From NCBI GenBank assembly GCA_045599345.1, contig JAZRVV010000012.1, positions 186,001-250,000 on the forward strand: a DNA stretch of 64,000 nt. The letters run 5' to 3'. This document shows, one piece after another, positions 1 to 8,314 of the stretch. Position 1 is the stretch's first letter, and the number at the start of each line of letters is the position of its first letter. The notes beneath the pieces were generated by a model. It saw only the letters and a list, made by a program, of their open reading frames with translations. It was not told the origin of the DNA and searched no databases. The position numbers and the translations under genes are program-made. Origin of the DNA: UBA1227 sp045599345 (GTDB lineage: Bacteria > Bacillota > Clostridia > Oscillospirales > Acutalibacteraceae).

Positions 1-1
1 A

Positions 2-1054
2 GTAGTAGATGCGTTGCAAGCTGAGGTTAATGCATATCAGTCCAAGATAGATGTCCTTAATTCGCAGATTGGTTCTGTTCAAAAACAGATTGATGAAACA
101 GAAGCCAATATGCTTACACAGGAACTTCAAATTGAGGCTACGCAGCAACTTTTGGCACAGCGCCTTCGCGCTATGTACATGGCTGGTAATGTCTCAACAA
201 TTGAAATAATCTTTGAGGCTGACAACTTTGAAAACCTTCTCAATCGTATTGAACTTGTAACTCGTATTACCAAGCACGACAACGAAATCGTTGCACAACT
301 TAAGGGCGATATAGTTAAGTACGAGAAGATGAAGGCAAAGCTTGAAGAAGATAAAATTGAACTTCAAGCATCAAAAGATGACCTTGTAGCATCTCAATCT
401 AAGATAAAGGATGCTAAAAAGGAAGTTGACGCACAACTTAGAGTTTTGGAAAACTATCTTGCGAAGCTCAAGCATGATGATGCAGAACTTCTTGCTATTG
501 AAAATGAGGCAAGCAAACAGCAAAATGCTTATGCTCAGTCCATTTACAATATGCTTCACGGTGTTTCAACAGGTGATGGTTCAGCAAACCTTATCTGTCC
601 TGTACCATATGGCAGTGCATATATTTCATCTTACTATGGAATGCGTCAAACTCCAGGTGGCAGTGGCACATCATTCCATTACGGTATTGATATTACAATG
701 GGTGGCGCTAGCGCTTATGATAAGAAGATAATTGCCGCAGGCAGTGGTACTGTTCTTATCGCAAGTAATGCTTGTGGACACAACTATGGTAAGGCGAAGA
801 GCTGTGGATGCAATGGTGGTTATGGTAACTACTGCGTAATTGACCATGGTAATGGTGTTATTGCTTGGTATGCTCACCTCACCACTTGTTATGTATCAGT
901 AGGACAGACTGTTGTACAGGGTGATACAATTGGTATTATGGGATGCACAGGTTATTCAACAGGTGCACACCTTCACTTTGAAATTAGACGAAGCGTAAGC
1001 GGTTCAAGAACTGCTAATGCTGTTAACCCACTTAACTATATTCATGTGCCTTAA
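2..1054 (+). CDS. M23 (LytM) peptidase with N-terminal coiled coil, 5' partial
   Basis: The frame is open to the left window edge, so the true start lies outside. About the first 190 visible residues are a heptad-rich, Glu/Lys/Gln-rich coiled coil as in EnvC/CwlO-like proteins. The C-terminal part is a LytM endopeptidase domain with the zinc ligands in place: the FHYGID motif (His at 677, Asp at 689), a YAHL motif and HLHFE (His codons at 968 and 974). It should therefore cut peptidoglycan cross-bridges at the cell surface. A Cys-containing insertion (ACG...SCGCNGG) sits in the middle of the domain. The S41 gene follows after 11 bp. In Clostridia this pair usually sits behind ftsE-ftsX, which is inferred here because those genes would lie outside the window. 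Confidence 0.88.
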   Translation, partial: VVDALQAEVNAYQSKIDVLNSQIGSVQKQIDETEANMLTQELQIEATQQLLAQRLRAMYMAGNVSTIEIIFEADNFENLLNRIELVTRITKHDNEIVAQLKGDIVKYEKMKAKLEEDKIELQASKDDLVASQSKIKDAKKEVDAQLRVLENYLAKLKHDDAELLAIENEASKQQNAYAQSIYNMLHGVSTGDGSANLICPVPYGSAYISSYYGMRQTPGGSGTSFHYGIDITMGGASAYDKKIIAAGSGTVLIASNACGHNYGKAKSCGCNGGYGNYCVIDHGNGVIAWYAHLTTCYVSVGQTVVQGDTIGIMGCTGYSTGAHLHFEIRRSVSGSRTANAVNPLNYIHVP

Positions 1055-1065
1055 GGGAGGTTTCT

Positions 1066-2292
1066 ATGAGTAGAAAAATTCCAGTTGGAACGGCACTCGC
1101 AATACTCTTTGTTGTAATGGCTGCGACAATTGCCATTACAATGAAAGTATCGATGAATGCTTATAACAAGTTAATAAGTGACCTCGCTGAGCGTTCTGCA
1201 ATGTATGAGGGCGTAGCAGAGGTAGACAAGATAGCACGTGATAAGTTTGACGGTGCAATAGATGCTGACAGCATCTATTCTGGCATCGCAGGTGGTTATA
1301 TTAACGGCCTTGGTGATGCTGCCTCTTATTACCTCAATCCAGAGGAGTACTCAACTTATAAGAACAAGCTTCTTGGTAAGATGAGTGGTACAGGTATCAC
1401 TTGCACATATAACAAGGAAACGGACTATCTCCATATCTCAGCTGTTGCTAAAAACTCACCAGCTGAGCAAGCTGGCATCAAACCAGGCGATGAGATATCC
1501 AAGATTGCTGATATTGATGTTGACTATGAAAATTACAAGGAACTTGTTTCAAACCTTGAAGGCAACAAACTTCAAAACGTCAATGTAACTTACGTTCGTG
1601 ATGGTTTACCTAACACAGTAAACCTTGTTATGGGATATAATGTAACATCAGTTTCATATCGTAATGTTGGTGCGATTGGTATCATCTCAATCAACGGTTT
1701 CTATGAAAATGCAATTGGTCAGTTTAAGGATGCAATTGCAGCGCTTACAGAGGCTAAGTGTACATCGCTCATAATTGACGTTAGAAACTGTAACGAAGGT
1801 ACAATTGAGTATGCCACAGAAGTACTTGATATCCTTGTCCCGGTTGCAACAGATGGCACCGGTGCAATGGCTACAATAGTAAATTCTGAGGGTAAGACAA
1901 TTGATACTTATCCATCAGATTCTGAGAGCGTTTCGCTTCCAATGCTTGTGCTTGTAAACGGCAGCACAGAGGGCCCAGCTGAGCTCTTTGCATGTGACCT
2001 TCGCGACTTTGGTAAGGCACAGCTTATCGGTACCAAGACAAGAGGCGTCTGCACAATGCAGGAGATATATCCACTTTCAAATGGTGGTGCCTTAGTACTT
2101 ACAGTTGCAAACGTACTTCCATACACAAGTGACAAGATCAATGGCAAGGGACTTACTCCTGATTACCTTGTTAAGCTCACAGCTGAGCAGACAGCCCAGA
2201 TAGGTATAATGTCTGATGGAGAGGATCCACAGATGCAAAAGGCATTTGAAATCTTCCAAGGCTCATCTGCTGCTGGCGAAGATGAAGGCTAA
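1066..2292 (+). CDS. S41 (C-terminal processing) peptidase homologue, catalytic dyad missing
   Basis: A 408-residue protein with an N-terminal membrane anchor (about residues 7-28), a PDZ domain (about 100-185; GIKPGDEI motif) and an S41 fold. CtpA/Prc enzymes carry SASASE with the middle Ser as nucleophile and a Lys 25 residues later in TFGKG. Here the matching stretch reads GSTEGPAEL, putting Gly303 at the nucleophile and Val328 (TRGVCTMQ) at the Lys; only the Gln (332) is kept. It is probably a non-catalytic scaffold or PDZ sensor partnering the upstream M23 hydrolase. The start is ATG with a GGGAGG site 7 bp upstream. The alignment was made by eye, so a shifted register is possible. Confidence 0.85.
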   Translation: MSRKIPVGTALAILFVVMAATIAITMKVSMNAYNKLISDLAERSAMYEGVAEVDKIARDKFDGAIDADSIYSGIAGGYINGLGDAASYYLNPEEYSTYKNKLLGKMSGTGITCTYNKETDYLHISAVAKNSPAEQAGIKPGDEISKIADIDVDYENYKELVSNLEGNKLQNVNVTYVRDGLPNTVNLVMGYNVTSVSYRNVGAIGIISINGFYENAIGQFKDAIAALTEAKCTSLIIDVRNCNEGTIEYATEVLDILVPVATDGTGAMATIVNSEGKTIDTYPSDSESVSLPMLVLVNGSTEGPAELFACDLRDFGKAQLIGTKTRGVCTMQEIYPLSNGGALVLTVANVLPYTSDKINGKGLTPDYLVKLTAEQTAQIGIMSDGEDPQMQKAFEIFQGSSAAGEDEG

Positions 2293-2337
2293 TAAATAGG
2301 CGAAAGTCAACGCAAAATTAAGCATAATTGAATTGAC

Positions 2338-2377
2338 AAACGGTGACCCAATTAATGGGCCACCGTTTCTTTTTTTA
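2338..2377 (+). terminator. Rho-independent terminator after the M23/S41 operon
   Basis: A 13-bp stem with one mismatch (AAACGGTGACCCA / TGGGCCACCGTTT), a 5-nt loop and a run of T. It closes the cell-wall operon 45 bp after the S41 stop codon. Confidence 0.9.
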
Positions 2378-2447
2378 TCGGACAAATATGTATTTTTGAA
2401 TAAAAAATAAACATTGGGCAAATTACACAAAATCTTTATTATATCGA

Positions 2448-2476
2448 TTGATTTTTTTATTATTATGTAATATTAT
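2448..2476 (+). promoter_or_regulatory. Sigma-A-type promoter for the surface-protein operon
   Basis: TTGATT, a 17-bp spacer, then TATTAT, in an AT-rich stretch. A perfect 10-bp palindrome, ATGTATACAT, lies at 2481-2490 where transcription would start and could be an operator. The AAGGAGG site follows at about 2507-2513. Confidence 0.6.
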
Positions 2477-2520
2477 AAACATGTATACATATAAAACCTT
2501 ATTATAAGGAGGAAATCGGT

Positions 2521-4887
2521 ATGAAAATTAGTAAGAGGTTACTGGCTGTATTGATGGCAGTAGTAATGATACTCACCATCGTACCTCTTGGTCTTTTCGC
2601 TTTCGCAGGCGATGAGGAGCCTACTCCACCAGAACCTAGAACGGAAACAGAGACTATTAAGATTGATAGTTTTGATGAACTTAAGAAGATTGGTACTGAT
2701 GCGGAATATCCTGTAGCTTCAACAAAAGCGACTGCCGAGGATGGCGCAGAGGTTACAACAAACTATGTCTATGAATTGACTACAGATATTATTTTGTTGT
2801 CCAAGACTGAAAAACTTGAGGCATTGCTTAAAGATGAAACTGAACAGCAAAAAGCCGGCGATTACTATAAGTACGCTCCAACTTATACATTGGCAGAGTC
2901 TTTTGTAGATGGTACAACTTATTATGAAAAGCAGTATACATATTCACCGGCAGATGTAACTGAAGATAATTTTGATTCATTAAAAGCAACCCTCTATGTT
3001 GGTACGGATCCAGATTATACACTTGTTGCTGCAGAAGTTGAGTATGATCCTGCAACAACATATTATACTTGTTCGGAAAATGGTTATGCTCAGGCTACAG
3101 GAGTTACTGTGGATAATTTCTCCGATGGTGAGTATTACACATTCTCATACGGAAAGATGACATATGCTATTCTTCAAGAAGAAGGAAAAGTTGAAGATTA
3201 TATTAGCAAATTGGGATTAACAGACGATGAATGCGCTTTCAATCCAATTCCTAATTTTAGTGCAACTTTTGATGGCAAAGAATTTAAAATTGTAGGTCTT
3301 TCTATCAGTGGAACAGATAAAACATTAGGTATGTTCACTGGAAACGACGGTGAGATTAAAAATTTAACGTTAGGAAACACTAAAATTACATTAAAAACAT
3401 CATTGCTTAACAATTCTTCAAATATAAGTATTGTTGGTGGCATTGTAGGCATAAATGCGGGTGTAATTGATAATTGTCATTTTGATGGTACTGTATCTAT
3501 TGATGCGATAGATGCTGTTACATCGCCTGATAATAAATTGCAAGAATTGTATTCGGCAAGTTTGAATATCGGTGGTGTTGCAGGTGTTTCAATATTTGGA
3601 ACAATCACAAATTGCGATTCCACTCTAACGGTATCTTCTAATTATGCTGGTGGTGCAAATGTAACTGCTGGTAAAATAGTGGGTTCTAATAACGATATTA
3701 CTATTTTGGATAATTCAACTTATGCTCGTAAAGTAACAAGTTTTGATGATTATCCAGTATTAACAGAAAGTGTTAAACAAGAAAAGTTAACTGAAGAGGC
3801 TGAAAAGGCAACTTATGAACTTTTGAAGTATACAGCTGAAGACGGCACAGTCATTTATTATATTCGAATGATTGATTGTGCTCATACAGGTGCTAAGAAA
3901 ACTCCAGGAGTAGTTGCAACGTGTCAGCATTCTGGCAACATTGAATATTGGACATGTCCAGATTGTGGACTTTATTTCGATGAAGAGCCTACAATTAATT
4001 CAAAGTCAGTTGGTCTGTTAAGGATTTATCTGTTTATAAATAAAACAATCCATGATACGAAAACAACAAAAAAGGTAGAAGCTCTTGATCCTACTTGCGG
4101 AGCAGACGGCAACATAGAATATTGGTATTGTTCAGCATGCAAGAAATATATGATTAAGGCTACTGGTGCAGAAGATGAAAAAGTAGTAACTATCGAAGGC
4201 GTTGATGGTAAGTTCATTGAGGTAGAACAGAGCGCAACAGTTGTTCCTGCAACAGGAGAACATAAAACAGCTACACATTATGCGGCAAATGAGCCAACAT
4301 ATACTACCAAGGGTAATAAAGAGTATTGGCAGTGTGATGAATGTGAGCAGTATTTCCTCGAAGAAACTTGTGAGACACCTGTTGATTATGATAAGGATAT
4401 AGCTATTGCAGAGGTTCCTGCCCCAACAGTAGTTCCAAAGACAGCAAGTAAGTACACGATTTCTTCAACTGATAATACTATTTCAAACGTAAAAACAACA
4501 GATAGAGACGGAATCACTGTTGCTGACTTCTTGGCTAATCTTGATGCACCTGAAACGGGCACATATGTTATAAGAGATAAGAATGGTGAAGTTAAGACAG
4601 ATGGTATATTGTGTACAGGCGACACTATTGAAGTTAGTGTAGAAGTTGAGCCAGGTGTATTCCAACCATTCAGCAAATTAGATATTGCCATTATGGGCGA
4701 TATTAATGGTGACGGATTAATTAGAGCAGCAGATGCAAAAATTGCTTTGGATGAAGCTGCTAGCAAGACAAAGACTTTAACAGGTGTTTATGCTTTGGCA
4801 GCAAATGTTGATGGTCGTGCTGATATAAAGGCAAGCGATGCAAAAATAATCCTTGATTATTCTGCAAAAGTAATAACGGCATTCTAA
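2521..4887 (+). CDS. Secreted dockerin-containing surface protein with GLUG-like and CxxC repeats
   Basis: A 788-residue protein with a clear signal peptide (cleavage near Ala28-Phe-Ala-Gly). In order: tyrosine-rich imperfect repeats with TTYY motifs (about 110-215); GLUG-like repeats (about 270-375, with VGGIVGINAG and IGGVAGVS); three copies of a NIEYWxCxxC-type repeat with Cys pairs starting at residues 479, 537 and 605; and a C-terminal dockerin-like pair of calcium loops from residue 725. The first loop is canonical (D727, N729, D731, D738). The second is degenerate, with Asn in position 1 and Arg in position 5. It is exported and likely non-covalently anchored or scaffolded. The membrane protein downstream, 14 bp away, has a cohesin-like domain and may be its partner. 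The ligand is unknown. Confidence 0.82.
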   Translation: MKISKRLLAVLMAVVMILTIVPLGLFAFAGDEEPTPPEPRTETETIKIDSFDELKKIGTDAEYPVASTKATAEDGAEVTTNYVYELTTDIILLSKTEKLEALLKDETEQQKAGDYYKYAPTYTLAESFVDGTTYYEKQYTYSPADVTEDNFDSLKATLYVGTDPDYTLVAAEVEYDPATTYYTCSENGYAQATGVTVDNFSDGEYYTFSYGKMTYAILQEEGKVEDYISKLGLTDDECAFNPIPNFSATFDGKEFKIVGLSISGTDKTLGMFTGNDGEIKNLTLGNTKITLKTSLLNNSSNISIVGGIVGINAGVIDNCHFDGTVSIDAIDAVTSPDNKLQELYSASLNIGGVAGVSIFGTITNCDSTLTVSSNYAGGANVTAGKIVGSNNDITILDNSTYARKVTSFDDYPVLTESVKQEKLTEEAEKATYELLKYTAEDGTVIYYIRMIDCAHTGAKKTPGVVATCQHSGNIEYWTCPDCGLYFDEEPTINSKSVGLLRIYLFINKTIHDTKTTKKVEALDPTCGADGNIEYWYCSACKKYMIKATGAEDEKVVTIEGVDGKFIEVEQSATVVPATGEHKTATHYAANEPTYTTKGNKEYWQCDECEQYFLEETCETPVDYDKDIAIAEVPAPTVVPKTASKYTISSTDNTISNVKTTDRDGITVADFLANLDAPETGTYVIRDKNGEVKTDGILCTGDTIEVSVEVEPGVFQPFSKLDIAIMGDINGDGLIRAADAKIALDEAASKTKTLTGVYALAANVDGRADIKASDAKIILDYSAKVITAF

Positions 4888-4901
4888 GGGAGGATTTATA
4901 A

Positions 4902-6650
4902 ATGAAAAAGTTTTTATCAATAATTATTGCTTTGGCAATTATAGCAACATTTGCTATAATTCCAGCTTCAGCAGCTTCGGTTGTATTCCCGAATGTTGTT
5001 ATTAATGATGGCTATGCCACATTCTATTTAACAGTAACAGATTCGACTGGCGTAGGTTCTATTGATGTAGATTTTTCTGTTAGTGGTGGTACGATAGAGA
5101 GCATTACTTCTGGACAGGGAATGGTTTCTGGAACAAGCCATGCATCTTTTATGGCTAATGGTGAGCCTTCTTCAGTTTCTCTTGCTGTAAAAGTTAAGGC
5201 AAGCGGAAATTATGTAACATTAAGTTTCTCAGGTCTTGAAGTAAGTGCTGGTGCTACTGGTAGTTATGCACCTCTTTCAGCTACTTCAAGTGGTAGCGCA
5301 AAAGCAGAAGCTCCTGCTACAACTACTACAACAAAGCCTACAACAACAAAGGCTCCAAAGCCAACAGCAGCCCCAGTTGCTCCAACAAAGGCTCCTGAAA
5401 AGAAGGACGACACAACTACAACTACTAAGAAGACAGATGATGTAACAAAGGAAACAACAACTGCTAAGGTAGAGAAGAGAGCAGAACTTAACGCTCTTAA
5501 AGTTGTTGCAAATAGTGATGTTGCTGTAACACTTGTTCCTGGAACATATGATTATGACATTACTGTTCCTAATGGCACAAAGTCTCTTACAGTTGATGCA
5601 TCTGCACTTGATGATGCAACTGTAGAAGTAATTGGAAATGACAACATTTCTGATGGTAGCGTAGTAAACATCAACGTTACATCTAAGGATGGCGTAAGCA
5701 CAGTATATAAAGTTAAAGTTACTTATGCAGATGAGCAGCAGCAAGCTAGACCAATAATCCAAAGAGACGGCGTTTCTAAGGGTCTCGTAATTATTATTGC
5801 AATTGCTTTGTTCTTCCTTGGTCTCATCCTTGGTCTTCTTATTGGATTCCTTATTGGTAAGAAGAGATTTGAAAACGTTGACTATTTCGGTGGCGACGAT
5901 GGTTATAGTGGTGGATTCGTATCAGGAAGCGCTGATGACGATGATGTTGGTGTAGTATCACCATTCCAGACATCTGGATTCAATTTTGAATCAGCAGGCG
6001 GCATGGGACTTAACTATGACTTTGCTAATGATGATTTTGAAGAATCTGCTGATGATGCAGTTTCACTTCGTGATCCTGTTTATTCAGAGCCAGAGACACC
6101 TGCATTTGAGATGGCTGCAGATGAGCCTGCACCAGCAGTTAATGTTCCACCAGTAGCTCCTGTAATTCCTGTTGCAGAGCCAGTAGCTGCTCCTGCACCA
6201 GTAGTAGAGCCAGTAGTTGAACCAACTCCTGCTTACACTGCTCCAGAGCCAGCTTACGCAGCTCCTGCTCCAGCATACGCTCCAGTAGAGCCAGTAGCTC
6301 CAGTAGCAGAACCAGCTCCTGCTTACACAGCTCCAGAGCCAGCTTATGCTGCACCTGTAGCTGAGCCAGTAGCTCCAGTAGTTGAACCAACTTCAGCTGA
6401 ACCTGTATCAGGTATTGGTCTCATCAATTCTGCACTTAATGATGCTCCAGCAGCACCTGTAGCAGAGCCTGTTGCACCTGTAGCAGAGCCTGTTGCTCCT
6501 GTAATTGAACCAGTAGCTCCAGTAGTTGAGCCAGTAGCTCCAGTAGCTGAACCAGTTGCAACACCATACATTGATGATGCACCTCCAGTACTTCCTTATG
6601 AAGCTGGTAAGGCATTTGGATCAGTTCCATTTGAGCAGTCAGCTGACTAA
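4902..6650 (+). CDS. Membrane-anchored protein: cohesin-like domain, cadherin-like domain, one TM helix, Pro/Glu-rich cytosolic tail
   Basis: A 582-residue protein. Signal peptide to about Ala24; cohesin-like beta domain (about 25-130, with a GVGSIDVDFSV strand typical of cohesin folds); Thr/Lys linker (140-190); cadherin-like beta-sandwich of the bacterial Cadherin-like family (about 195-282); one hydrophobic helix (about 294-320) followed by KKR, giving a type I topology. The remaining 260 residues should be cytosolic: acidic, then dominated by PVAEPVAP-like repeats. The GGGAGG ribosome site is 9 bp before the ATG. It forms an operon with the dockerin protein. The cohesin call rests on strand pattern and neighbourhood and is inference; the cadherin-like domain is more certain. 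Confidence 0.72.
   Translation: MKKFLSIIIALAIIATFAIIPASAASVVFPNVVINDGYATFYLTVTDSTGVGSIDVDFSVSGGTIESITSGQGMVSGTSHASFMANGEPSSVSLAVKVKASGNYVTLSFSGLEVSAGATGSYAPLSATSSGSAKAEAPATTTTTKPTTTKAPKPTAAPVAPTKAPEKKDDTTTTTKKTDDVTKETTTAKVEKRAELNALKVVANSDVAVTLVPGTYDYDITVPNGTKSLTVDASALDDATVEVIGNDNISDGSVVNINVTSKDGVSTVYKVKVTYADEQQQARPIIQRDGVSKGLVIIIAIALFFLGLILGLLIGFLIGKKRFENVDYFGGDDGYSGGFVSGSADDDDVGVVSPFQTSGFNFESAGGMGLNYDFANDDFEESADDAVSLRDPVYSEPETPAFEMAADEPAPAVNVPPVAPVIPVAEPVAAPAPVVEPVVEPTPAYTAPEPAYAAPAPAYAPVEPVAPVAEPAPAYTAPEPAYAAPVAEPVAPVVEPTSAEPVSGIGLINSALNDAPAAPVAEPVAPVAEPVAPVIEPVAPVVEPVAPVAEPVATPYIDDAPPVLPYEAGKAFGSVPFEQSAD
6157..6564 (+). repeat. In-frame low-complexity repeat coding for PVAEP/PVVEP units
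   Basis: Imperfect tandem units of about 15-18 bp (variants of GTAGCAGAGCCTGTTGC) inside the preceding gene encode alternating Pro-Val-Ala and Glu-Pro. Drift between units suggests expansion by slippage followed by divergence. There are no spacers, so it is not a CRISPR. Confidence 0.8.
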
Positions 6651-6661
6651 TGAATAAAAAG

Positions 6662-6697
6662 ATGCCCGGAATGAAAATTCCGGGCATTGTTATTTTA
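6662..6697. terminator. Bidirectional terminator between convergent genes
   Basis: A perfect 11-bp stem (ATGCCCGGAAT / ATTCCGGGCAT) with a GAAA loop. T-rich sequence follows it on the plus strand and a CTTTTT tract follows it on the minus strand, so it can serve both the surface operon and the gntR gene. Confidence 0.88.
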
Positions 6698-6749
6698 TAA
6701 GGTATTATTAATATTGTAGGTATTATTAATTTATATAACTAATAATTAA

Positions 6750-7472
6750 TTATACACTAGCATATTTAAATAAGTGAGAAGAAATCAGCAATGTGCTGTG
6801 CGCAACTGGTTCAGCTGAAACAGAGTCAACATAAAACCAAGATGTAATTTGAACAACATCTTCACCAACGTTTAAGTTAAGAGCATCAGCTTCACCAGGA
6901 ACTGCTTTTCTCTTGATTGTGTCAGTAGTGATACGATTGATTTCAGTACTCATTGCTGCATTAAGTTTTGAGTTGTATGACTCCTCAAACTTAAAATCAG
7001 GGCCAGCAAGTTTAAAGGCTTCTTCTGTGAAATATACACAGTCAAGTGCGATAGGGGAATCACTAATAAGTCTGATTCGCTCAGCCCCATGAATCTTAGT
7101 TCCTTCTTCCCAACGAGTTAGGTACTTTTTGTTATCCTTGTTTACTTCACCAACAATTTCATTTACTACTTTAATCTTGTCAATAAAGCCAAGTGACTGT
7201 GCTGTAAATGAGAATGACGAGAAGGTGTTGATAGCGTATTTGTCAGCTGGTGCAACAAATGTGCCGACGCCTTGTCTCTTGTAGATAAGGCCTTCTTCTT
7301 CAAGTTGAGCTAGGGCCTCACGTACAGTTGCGCGACCAACATTTAACTCCTGCATGAGTTCACATTCTGTTGGTAATTTTGAATTGGCAGGATATTTGCC
7401 TGCTACGAGTAGGTTTTTAACATAGTCCTTAACATATAAGTAAAGGGTTGCAGCATTTTCTCTCTTTGACAT
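6750..7472 (-). CDS. GntR family (HutC/UTRA-type) transcriptional regulator
   Basis: A 240-residue protein with an N-terminal winged helix (about 10-75; the TVREALAQLEEEGLI recognition region is clear) and a C-terminal UTRA ligand-binding domain (about 95-235). Proteins of this build sense small molecules, often sugars or amino-acid derivatives, and repress nearby genes. No enzyme gene is co-transcribed, so the ligand cannot be read from context. A GGGGGCG site precedes the ATG. Four tandem 8-bp repeats just upstream suggest autoregulation. Confidence 0.88.
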   Translation of the reverse strand: MSKRENAATLYLYVKDYVKNLLVAGKYPANSKLPTECELMQELNVGRATVREALAQLEEEGLIYKRQGVGTFVAPADKYAINTFSSFSFTAQSLGFIDKIKVVNEIVGEVNKDNKKYLTRWEEGTKIHGAERIRLISDSPIALDCVYFTEEAFKLAGPDFKFEESYNSKLNAAMSTEINRITTDTIKRKAVPGEADALNLNVGEDVVQITSWFYVDSVSAEPVAHSTLLISSHLFKYASV

Positions 7473-7492
7473 TTCTTCGCCCCCAAATTATT

Positions 7493-7524
7493 AGTTGTCC
7501 TATTGTCTTGTTGTTCGGTTGTTC
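7493..7524 (-). promoter_or_regulatory. Four tandem 8-bp repeats in the gntR leader
   Basis: Plus-strand units AGTTGTCC, TATTGTCT, TGTTGTTC and GGTTGTTC lie head to tail with consensus NNTTGTYC, directly between the gntR promoter and its start codon. Head-to-tail half sites at 8-bp pitch are not the usual GntR palindrome, so the binding protein is uncertain. Confidence 0.45.
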
Positions 7525-7533
7525 GTTTTTTCT

Positions 7534-7563
7534 ATTTTATTATGAAATGGACTTTGGGGTCAA
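7534..7563 (-). promoter_or_regulatory. Promoter of the gntR gene
   Basis: On the minus strand TTGACC is followed, after 18 bp, by TAAAAT. The tandem 8-bp repeats lie just downstream of the -10 element. Confidence 0.6.
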
Positions 7564-7588
7564 GTTATGTAAAGAAAATATATATGGT

Positions 7589-8158
7589 TTATATTAGATT
7601 TTCAAACGATTCCACAAATGAATCTGTCTTTTTGATGAATTCGTCAAGGCTGATATTTGGGTTTTTAATATTCTTTTGAATGATAAGTCCATCGGAAACG
7701 AGGAGGCAAACCCAAGCAAGATAATCAGCGTTTTCTGAGCTGGAACGTTCAGCAATTTTTGTAGAGATGACATGTTGGAATTGGCTATATCTTTCTACGA
7801 GTTTTTCACGTATTTCAGAGTTATCTATGCATGATTCAAAAATGAGTTGAATACGTGGACCAACAAGTTGAACGTTTCTCTCAATTACATACTTTATGAG
7901 TCGATGCAAGGAGGTGTCTTTTTCTTTGTTATCAACCCATGTTAGGAAGTCGTTCCACTGCTGATTTAAGAAACGGTCAGTAATATCAAGTAGTATGTCT
8001 TCTTTGGTCTTGTAGTGATAATAAAGAGTGCCCTTTGATATGCCAGCCTTTGAGGCAATTTCTGCAAGGGAAATGTCCGCAAGGGAGTGGTTATCAAGGA
8101 GCTGTTCTGTCGTGTTCATAATGATATCTTTGACGTTATCTTTTCGTGGTGCAGCCAT
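7589..8158 (-). CDS. TetR/AcrR family transcriptional regulator
   Basis: A 189-residue protein with an N-terminal HTH (about 20-55; SLAEIASKAGISKGTLYYHY) and a helical ligand domain typical of the family. It is divergent from the glycerol-phosphate operon, whose promoter carries a TetR-style palindrome at 8260-8277, so it most likely represses that operon. The ligand is unknown; a lipid or glycerol-phosphate metabolite would fit the context (inference). ATG with a CGGAGG site. Confidence 0.88.
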   Translation of the reverse strand: MAAPRKDNVKDIIMNTTEQLLDNHSLADISLAEIASKAGISKGTLYYHYKTKEDILLDITDRFLNQQWNDFLTWVDNKEKDTSLHRLIKYVIERNVQLVGPRIQLIFESCIDNSEIREKLVERYSQFQHVISTKIAERSSSENADYLAWVCLLVSDGLIIQKNIKNPNISLDEFIKKTDSFVESFENLI

Positions 8159-8188
8159 AAAAACCTCCGTTTTTCGTGATTAGGCACA

Positions 8189-8217
8189 ATTGTAACATCT
8201 TTTTGTTGCTGAGTCTA
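8189..8217 (-). promoter_or_regulatory. Probable promoter of the tetR gene
   Basis: The minus strand shows TAGACT, 17 bp, TACAAT. It lies back to back with the divergent promoter at 8219-8247. The palindromic operator is about 45 bp away, so repression of tetR itself would be indirect. Confidence 0.4.
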
Positions 8218-8218
8218 G

Positions 8219-8247
8219 TTGATTTTATATATATAAAGTGGTATAAT
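8219..8247 (+). promoter_or_regulatory. Promoter of the glycerol-phosphate/AGPS/TagF operon
   Basis: TTGATT, exactly 17 bp, TATAAT. The predicted start of transcription is near 8254, just ahead of the palindromic operator. Confidence 0.75.
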
Positions 8248-8259
8248 TATAGACAGTGA

Positions 8260-8277
8260 GTCGGTCGTTTGACCGAC
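8260..8277 (+). promoter_or_regulatory. TetR-type operator palindrome
   Basis: A perfect 7-bp inverted repeat, GTCGGTC / GACCGAC, with a 4-bp centre, sits at about +6 to +24 of the predicted transcript. GACCGAC-type arms are common in TetR-family operators. The divergent TetR gene is the obvious candidate ligand-responsive repressor. Confidence 0.7.
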
Positions 8278-8314
8278 AATGCGGAAAAATATAATTTTTA
8301 GAGGGTGTTACCAA

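Noticed and set aside
5286..5762. Cys-rich minus-strand frame opposite the Thr-rich linker
   Set aside because: Cys codons are the complement of ACA repeats encoding Thr; an antisense artefact.
6157..6564. Regular short repeats that might be a CRISPR array
   Set aside because: Units are in frame, contiguous, imperfect and code for PVAEP; there are no unique spacers.
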